From Echinococcus granulosus (Eukaryota; Platyhelminthes; Cestoda; Cyclophyllidea; Taeniidae), in contig NW_020170383.1 of the NCBI RefSeq assembly GCF_000524195.1, positions 1,388,660-1,414,240 on the forward strand: a DNA stretch of 25,581 nt. The letters are read 5' to 3'. Below are positions 19,031 to 25,581 of the stretch, piece by piece. How positions within the stretch are numbered: position 1 is the stretch's first letter; the number at the start of each line of letters is the position of its first letter. The translations under genes and the position numbers were made by a program. The notes under the pieces are model-generated. The model was not told the DNA's origin and did no database searches. It saw nothing but the letters and a program-made list of their open reading frames with translations.

Positions 19031-22000
19031 TCTGCATAATTCGGTATTAAAAATGCGAGTAGTGATTTCAGTAAAAAATTAGGCAATAGGTTAAATTTAT
19101 GCATTTTTTTTGTTCCTCCCAAATTCTATAACTTCCACTTGTAGATTGGATAAAATAGCTTTCTTTTTCATGTAGGAAATAAGTTAAATTATGAAGTGCA
19201 TCTTGGAGTGCGCACCTCTGGTATTCCTTTCGAAAGCAGGGATATACGCCTGGCCTAGCATCCCTTCGCTGCAATAACATGTAATCTGCCCTAAAATTCG
19301 TGATAGTGAAGCTCTGAGAGGGTGTATAAAAGTTGTTTGAATAATAAAGCATTCGAAAAACACTAAGCATAGAATTTTAGGTATCTTTAAGAAGCAACTG
19401 CAGAGGACCTTAGACAAGTTATCCTTTAATTTTTGACTTAGATAAGATGGGAAATGTGGGTTCGCTATCTGTGAGTTGAGTAAACAAGTGTGCGGCAGCA
19501 TTTCTTCGCTCCTTTAGTCAGGTTCCGAACCTCGTTTTTCTGAATATTTCATCTTCTTTTTGAGAAGGCAGGTATGCTCTGGTAATTTAGACCACCAACT
19601 TGTTTTGCTATACACAGACCTTTAAAATGAAATGGGATGTGTGGTTTTTGGCTGAATAAAGTTGGTCTCAGCAGTTTTTATTTAATAGCGTTTAAGAGTA
19701 GCTGTAAACTCTGGGAATGAGACTTTATTTTTATCTAAAATGAACCTAAATCTATTTAAAAAATACTTATTGCTGAATTCGTTTGAGGTGAATATTGCTA
19801 TCTGAACACATTATCCTGTCTTCAACATTTACCAATCTAAGCTCAATAAATCCAAATGGGAATTCCAAAACCACTTGATGCTCTTGTGCACTTTTTTGCA
19901 CAAAAAATAGTTTAAGCGGTTGAAATGCTTTAGCAGCTGTAATAAGCTACCTGATGCGTGCGCTCGAACCGTGGACAGTAATAATTTTATGGCCAACGTC
20001 ACCGAAACGTACATATATTTGCCGGGGTACACTAATGCGTTTTTAAAAAGCCCATGAATTGTTGTGCATCAGCAATTCACTTTCGTTTTAATCGAGAGCC
20101 TCCAATTGCTAAGAAACCATTTCACAGGAGTATCAGAAACGCTGAGGTGGAATGATTCTTCCTTGTGACTTACGCATAATAGTGATGGATCACTTCGAGG
20201 TTGGCAAGCAGCCGTTCGTGGACACATCCAGCTGCATTCGCCTGATTGGATGAATCATTGCCGCAGCAGGGCGCAAAGTCATTAGGTATTCAACGCTGCT
20301 TGGTGCTCTTTAAAAGCATATAATTCACCAAGGTCAGTTGAATCGCCTTCCTTCCCCTCCCGTATGCAACACACTTGTGTTTATTCACTGACTTGCGCTT
20401 AAGCATTTCATTCCATACTTCACTTTAGGGACAGTATCAGTTGGGGAATCACAAAATATACTATGATTTTTAGTGCCATGGCTTGGGGCATAATTACAAT
20501 AATTACTTCCTCGAATTTTTAAACTAAATTTTAATGACATGAATTAAAAATGACTAATTTATTTTTGGCACAACACTATTGAGCCATACTGATTCCATTC
20601 CTTCTAAAGCCAAACGGGTTATGAGGAGGCAATTACTTTACCAATGAACTACACTTTGCTACACATAGTATTCATTTTACCTAATTTCTAGCTACCCTCT
20701 GAACACTAAAAAGACATGTAACCTAAACTTTACAGCCATCAAAGGGCAATTCACACTTAAAGGAAATACGTCGTTTAGGCTGATGCCATTGAAGTATTCT
20801 CCGTTCGTACGGCAGTCGTATGACGCTCCTATGTGTCTTATCAAGTGGAGAGTAGAGACGATAAATCACCGGATTTTATGGAATTATTGTGCCAAGATAA
20901 ATACTGAAGCTTCGAAAGATGTCCTGAACTTCCATTTACATACAGGTGTAGTTATTTATTAATTGAAGACATTCAGACGAATTTGCAATTTTGCTTTAGA
21001 AACCTCCGTCAAATCAATCCCAAATCATGAAAGTGAAATAAGCTGTTTTACGCATTAAGAACCCGGTATTTTTACTTAAGACCTCATTTAATTCTTCTAG
21101 AATTGCCCATTTTTGCGAATGGCTCTTAAAGTTCCTTTCATTTTGATGGTACGACATCAAACAGTACTTTGTAGAATTTCTACCATTCCACCCATCCACC
21201 ACCGATTTCAGACGCTTAAATCGAGAAGATTGGTTTGTCAAGCATGTATGTAGTTTGGGAAGGGGATTACATAGGTAGTGGAGGTTTTCGTGGAGAATCG
21301 AGATTTGTTACTTAAGAGCAAGCATGTAAGCATGACTTGCAACGTGTATCGAATTCCCTCACCATTCTTTTGTAATTTGAACTCGGGGTATGGAATGAAG
21401 ACCCTGTGATTGTACGCATATTTCAGTTACCATCCCCACACCCTCCTTTGGTTAACTCAATGACAAGTTTGGGCGAAAATTTCTTAGCATACTCAAAGCG
21501 CAGCATGGAGATGTTTGCTCAAAAGGAATAACAGCCCTTGGATTGGGAACTGTTGCAGTGCAATGCCTGGTACTGGCAGTGGTCCTGGTTGTACTGGGTA
21601 CGGCTGAAGCTCCTAATCGCCTGAACAACATTATTTCTTTGTTGCGCTAATTTTAAAAAGCTGGAAAGCCGCTTTAAAGTAGAGACAGAATTTAATCACA
21701 ATTTGATGAGCCATTGTTTTCAATCCAACAAATTATCAGTGGCATTGGTTGGGGAATACTTGAAACCCTATCGGTATTAATGTTTTTCCCTTAATTACGA
21801 AATTGTCAACATAAAAATGCTGACATTTTTGTCCATCATTTATCCATTTGCAAGCCAGTGAACCCACTAAAGGTCGGAATTTTTAAAGGTTTTGAAAATC
21901 TACCCGAATCGTCTGAAAAACAGTTTTAAGAATGGTACGGATTCAACGGGAACTGTGACCTGACCTTTGTTTTGCGTCATAAAACCCAAAATAACTTAGT

Positions 22001-22894
22001 GCATTCCACATTCTACTAAAATTTAGAGAAAATTTGGCTAAGTGATTGCACAATATCGACAACGTTAGTGTAGGCTTTACATTATCGATGTAAAAATAGA
22101 AGGATACTGTCTGCATTCAACAGTACTTCCTGACATAAAACTGATTAGCTAATTAACTGTTACAATTAATGACTGATTAGTTCGCTAATTTAGCACAACT
22201 TCTTATACTCTGTTGCTATACGATGTGGTGATTCGGTGCCATATCACCATCCTTGAATACAAAGTTTTGAACTTGGATATCTATTGCTAACTTTTCGATA
22301 TCTTAACTAGAGGAAATTTTATCAGTGACAATAAGGAGAGGATTACAAAAGCTTACCACCTGTATTAATTTTTCATCTCCGTAAACCGAATAACAACCTG
22401 CCATAGATCAGGAGGAATGGCCAATTTTTGGTACAAGTCACAAAAATGCAAATAAATGCTCAGTTCTAGAAGTTAACCCCCAATTCATGCTTCCCTTTAA
22501 AATAACTTAAACTTTGCTTTAAAGATAGATGGACGTATAACCCTTAATAAATGCATGGTTGACGTAAAAATGGAGTACAGCATCATCTAATAGCTATTTG
22601 CAGCATTAGTAAGTTTATAGTTTGCTAATGTTACCAATTCACTGACTGCAACTTTCTTTTCCACTCACAATTCGGAAAAACTAGGAAATGAAGGGTTTTT
22701 ATGAAAATTGCACAAATCCGGGCACACGATTGCGTATGGCATGCGTGGAAATACACTGTCTACTTAATGCCCTTTATTTTCATTGCCTCTTCACCCCATC
22801 TAATGAAATGGGGTATCCTGTAGCACCAAAATTATCGATTAGTCCGTGATAGCAGTCAGACATGTACCCCCTTTAATGAGTTTTCCTTTGACCA

Positions 22895-23200
22895 ACTCCA
22901 GAGTTGTGACGTAGGGGCATCAGATAACAGACGCCACCGAATATGCGGCAGGCTGCGCTTTGGATTCGTGGCTGTTTTTGGCTAAAGGTCATCCATCCAC
23001 CTCTGCGTCACGTAGAACGGCGCACTCGGACGTTCGGGCTGCATCGAACGCGGGAGTAGTTATACCCACTCAGTGCGCAGAAGCTGCTGCCGCCTTCTGC
23101 TTGGCATTAGTCACGTTTGCAGGAATTCAACTGGTGCAACCGACCTGGCATTTACGAACTTGTACGTGACTAATTTATTTACCTTGCGAAACATGACAAT
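22895..23200 (+). other. GC-rich island, possibly repeat-derived
   Basis: About 300 bp of raised G+C and CpG inside AT-rich DNA, open in two plus-strand frames. One frame reads NSTGATDLAFTNL, distantly reminiscent of the end of LINE endonuclease domains (LDLVFTN-like), but nothing else around it supports an element. Confidence 0.15.
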
Positions 23201-25057
23201 TTCTGTGGTGCCCTGTCATCCTCCGGCCCCCCTACCTTACCTCTCTCTCTCAAAGACTCACTCCTGGAAAATAAAAATTCATGTCTTATTTCCTATTTCA
23301 TCCCTTTTTAGTAAATTCTCAACTACTATCTGGGATATTTTACGAAGAGTTTCAATACTGTTGAAAGCTGTTAAGGTGTCTGGTGCACAAAGTCACATTT
23401 CCTCATTTTGCACTCGCATTCTTTCTGGTGTCTGAAACAAAAAACAAAACAAAAGTAGCCAAAATTTTTGCAGCTTCCCAGTTTGAGCTGCATCGAAATG
23501 AAATTGGAAGTAAGATGAGTAAAACATGAGAATAGCATCTCATTCAAAGCAAAAAAACCAATTAACTTGACTGCCTCCTATTTTAAGACTGATTTTATGT
23601 TCCGATACCTTAACAATGCAATATAAAATTGATGAGGTTTGCCTTCCATTACATAGCGAACAAGTTAGTTTGATCACCTAGTACAATTCTGGACTTGACT
23701 ATATGGATTAGGCGACAGTAAAAATTGCAATAACTTCATTTTTACTTTTCGAAATCCACCTTCTTTATGTTAAGCACCACTTTTATGCATAAAATGAGCA
23801 ATCACAAAACCTAAGTGGTGGATCAAAGCATCCATGTCATTTGCCGGCTTTTGTTTTTGGACAGAACAGATTAGTCGTTTGTACCTGTGTAGTGATTTTG
23901 GGACGAATCCCTACACTCAAAAGTGAAATGTTCAAATGTACAATGTACAATGGATTTCTGCTATTTGACCAGATGGTAAAAGTATCGGAAAGCATACTTC
24001 ATTTAGAACCGCATAATTTAACGACAGAATCTGTAAGGCCTTTTGCGATGCTTCCATTTTCGTAGTGTGTAGCCCTTTGTTGACCCTGTAAAGAGCCGTA
24101 TGCAATTTTCCCTTAAAAAAGGTCACACATAAGCCCAAACATTAACCCCGTCAGAGCCATCGAATGAAATAGGTCTTATTAATTGAATTCAGGTCATAAA
24201 TTTCACTTGAAGTGCATAAAACAAACTTCTGTTGCTAGGTAATTGTATATTAAGATAGTATTAAGCCCTCAAATGCATAAACATCTCAACCATTGGAATT
24301 GCATGTGCTGATTGGAGCAAAAACTAAGGAATTTTGGCATAGATTTGACAATCCGGGGAAAAAGAGCATTGGTCTGAGGCTTTTGCACAAGCTAAAGTAT
24401 AAAGGTCAGAATGCATATCTGTAGTGCGAAAGGATACTTGTCCTTTAAGTACCAAAAAAAGCACTGCACGCACTTAAAACCAAATGAATTACGCCAGAAT
24501 GAGCATCATTTTGCTGATAAGGTCAAACTCCGCCGAAATTAAGAACGTCTGAACCAATATCTTTTGAGGACAGTATTAGAAACAACTTAAACATTATTCT
24601 TTACTGCTGATAATTAATACACAAAATGACTTTTTAGATGTTTAACGCATTTTGAGGGCTAAACACTTTGATTTTGCATAGTCTCGTACATTATAGTAAC
24701 TAAGGTTATTTTCCATTTGGTAGTATTCATGCGGCAGCTCAAATGCAGGGAGCATTCGAGCTGTGCCTTCTTGCATCGGCACAGAAAACTACTCAACGAT
24801 CAACACTTTCACTAGAGATCGCATTTGTAATTATATTTTTCAGCTTAAGGCTAGCCGTAAGACCTGCTATAAAGCTCTAAGTGAAGGGTTAGTTTTTCAG
24901 GAACCCTGACCTGCCCACATTAAGATTGACGTACTTGCAATTCTTTGCAGCCATCAATGCGAAATAATTTATACCTTTCATGTGGATTGAGAAATGCGTT
25001 TGAAATTCTGCTGAAAAAGTAAAATGTGTAATTTCTCCTAGACACCTTTTCCAAAGT

Positions 25058-25080
25058 TAATCAAGAAATTTTCTTGATTA
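25058..25080. repeat. 23-bp near-perfect palindrome
   Basis: Two 11-nt arms, taatcaagaaa and tttcttgatta, are perfect inverted repeats around one central T. It could form a hairpin or be a dimeric protein-binding site. No neighbouring gene indicates a role. Confidence 0.85.
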
Positions 25081-25581
25081 TATATCTTCTAAAAAACTGG
25101 GAAGGACTGTTCCCACACATTTTATTTCGAAATGAGCGAATGTCAAATTCTTACCACCAATTATGCCAAATAGAAGACCGCATTCCACTGACAATGTAAT
25201 AGTTTTTTTTGCAAAAGTTCAACGCTTGGAGAATCGAGTGACAAATTAGCGTTTTATGGTGACTAGTTTTAAGTGCTCTACCTCGGAAGTAGCATATCAA
25301 ATTGGTGGATAGGTATAGTGTTCAATAATGTGTTTAATTTTAGACGCTTACTTTAAGCAACATATTATTCAGTTGCATTACTCTCTTTTCATATTTTATA
25401 TAGGTTGTGATTACATGCGGTCCATATTTAATCACTTTTAAGTAACTTTAATTCTGCACTCCTAATTGGCGTGAAATTTCTAAAAGTGGTGGCTTACGAA
25501 TTGATGTAAGCATTTCCTACATTACTTTGTGCTTAGTTGATAACTGGACTCGTTACTCATGAGATGCCTGAAGTCGAATGT

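Larger units (their letters stand above)
11501..25581. other. Long stretch without a supportable gene
   Basis: About 14 kb upstream of the pump gene. Apart from the repeats, tract, palindrome, islands and anonymous open stretches listed separately, I see only AT-rich DNA with short open frames of the length expected by chance. No tRNA, rRNA or known small RNA pattern was recognised. It may be intergenic DNA or contain a long 5' intron of the pump gene with a distant untranslated first exon. Confidence 0.6.

Noticed and set aside
23100..23180. NSTGATDLAFTNL in a plus frame, like the end of a LINE endonuclease domain
   Set aside because: No reverse transcriptase motif or other endonuclease motif nearby; the match is too short.

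Overview
This is a eukaryotic nuclear window. It is AT-rich outside short GC-richer exons, and every exon found has standard GT-AG introns. The only gene I can recognise with confidence is a sarco/endoplasmic reticulum Ca2+-ATPase (SERCA, P2A-type calcium pump) on the minus strand. It runs from the start codon at 10790 to the left edge of the window. Thirteen consecutive coding positions (14 exons, because the last position exists in two copies) join in frame into about 926 residues. The last roughly 95-100 residues (M9, M10 and the C-terminus) must lie beyond base 1. The protein looks like an invertebrate bilaterian SERCA. The intron style and base composition would fit a lophotrochozoan such as a flatworm, but I cannot fix the species.

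Layout: 1-1836 is intron after exon 13b. 1837-1970 and 2028-2161 are two homologous exons, each 134 nt. 2348-10790 carries exons 12 to 1. 10791-11500 is a GC-richer 5' flank that probably holds 5'UTR and promoter. 11500-25581 is about 14 kb with no gene I can defend; it contains a dispersed repeat in two copies, a C12 tract, a 23-bp palindrome, local GC-rich islands and a few anonymous open stretches.

The main discovery is at the 3' side of the gene. The exon coding for the M7-M8 luminal loop plus M8 is duplicated in tandem (13a at 2028-2161, 13b at 1837-1970). Both copies have the same length, the same phases (0 in, 2 out), intact splice sites, both loop cysteines and the M8 calcium-ligand glutamate. 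They are separated by only 57 nt. Using both, or neither, breaks the frame, so they should be mutually exclusive alternative exons. They would give two pumps with the same transport core but a differently charged loop facing the ER lumen.
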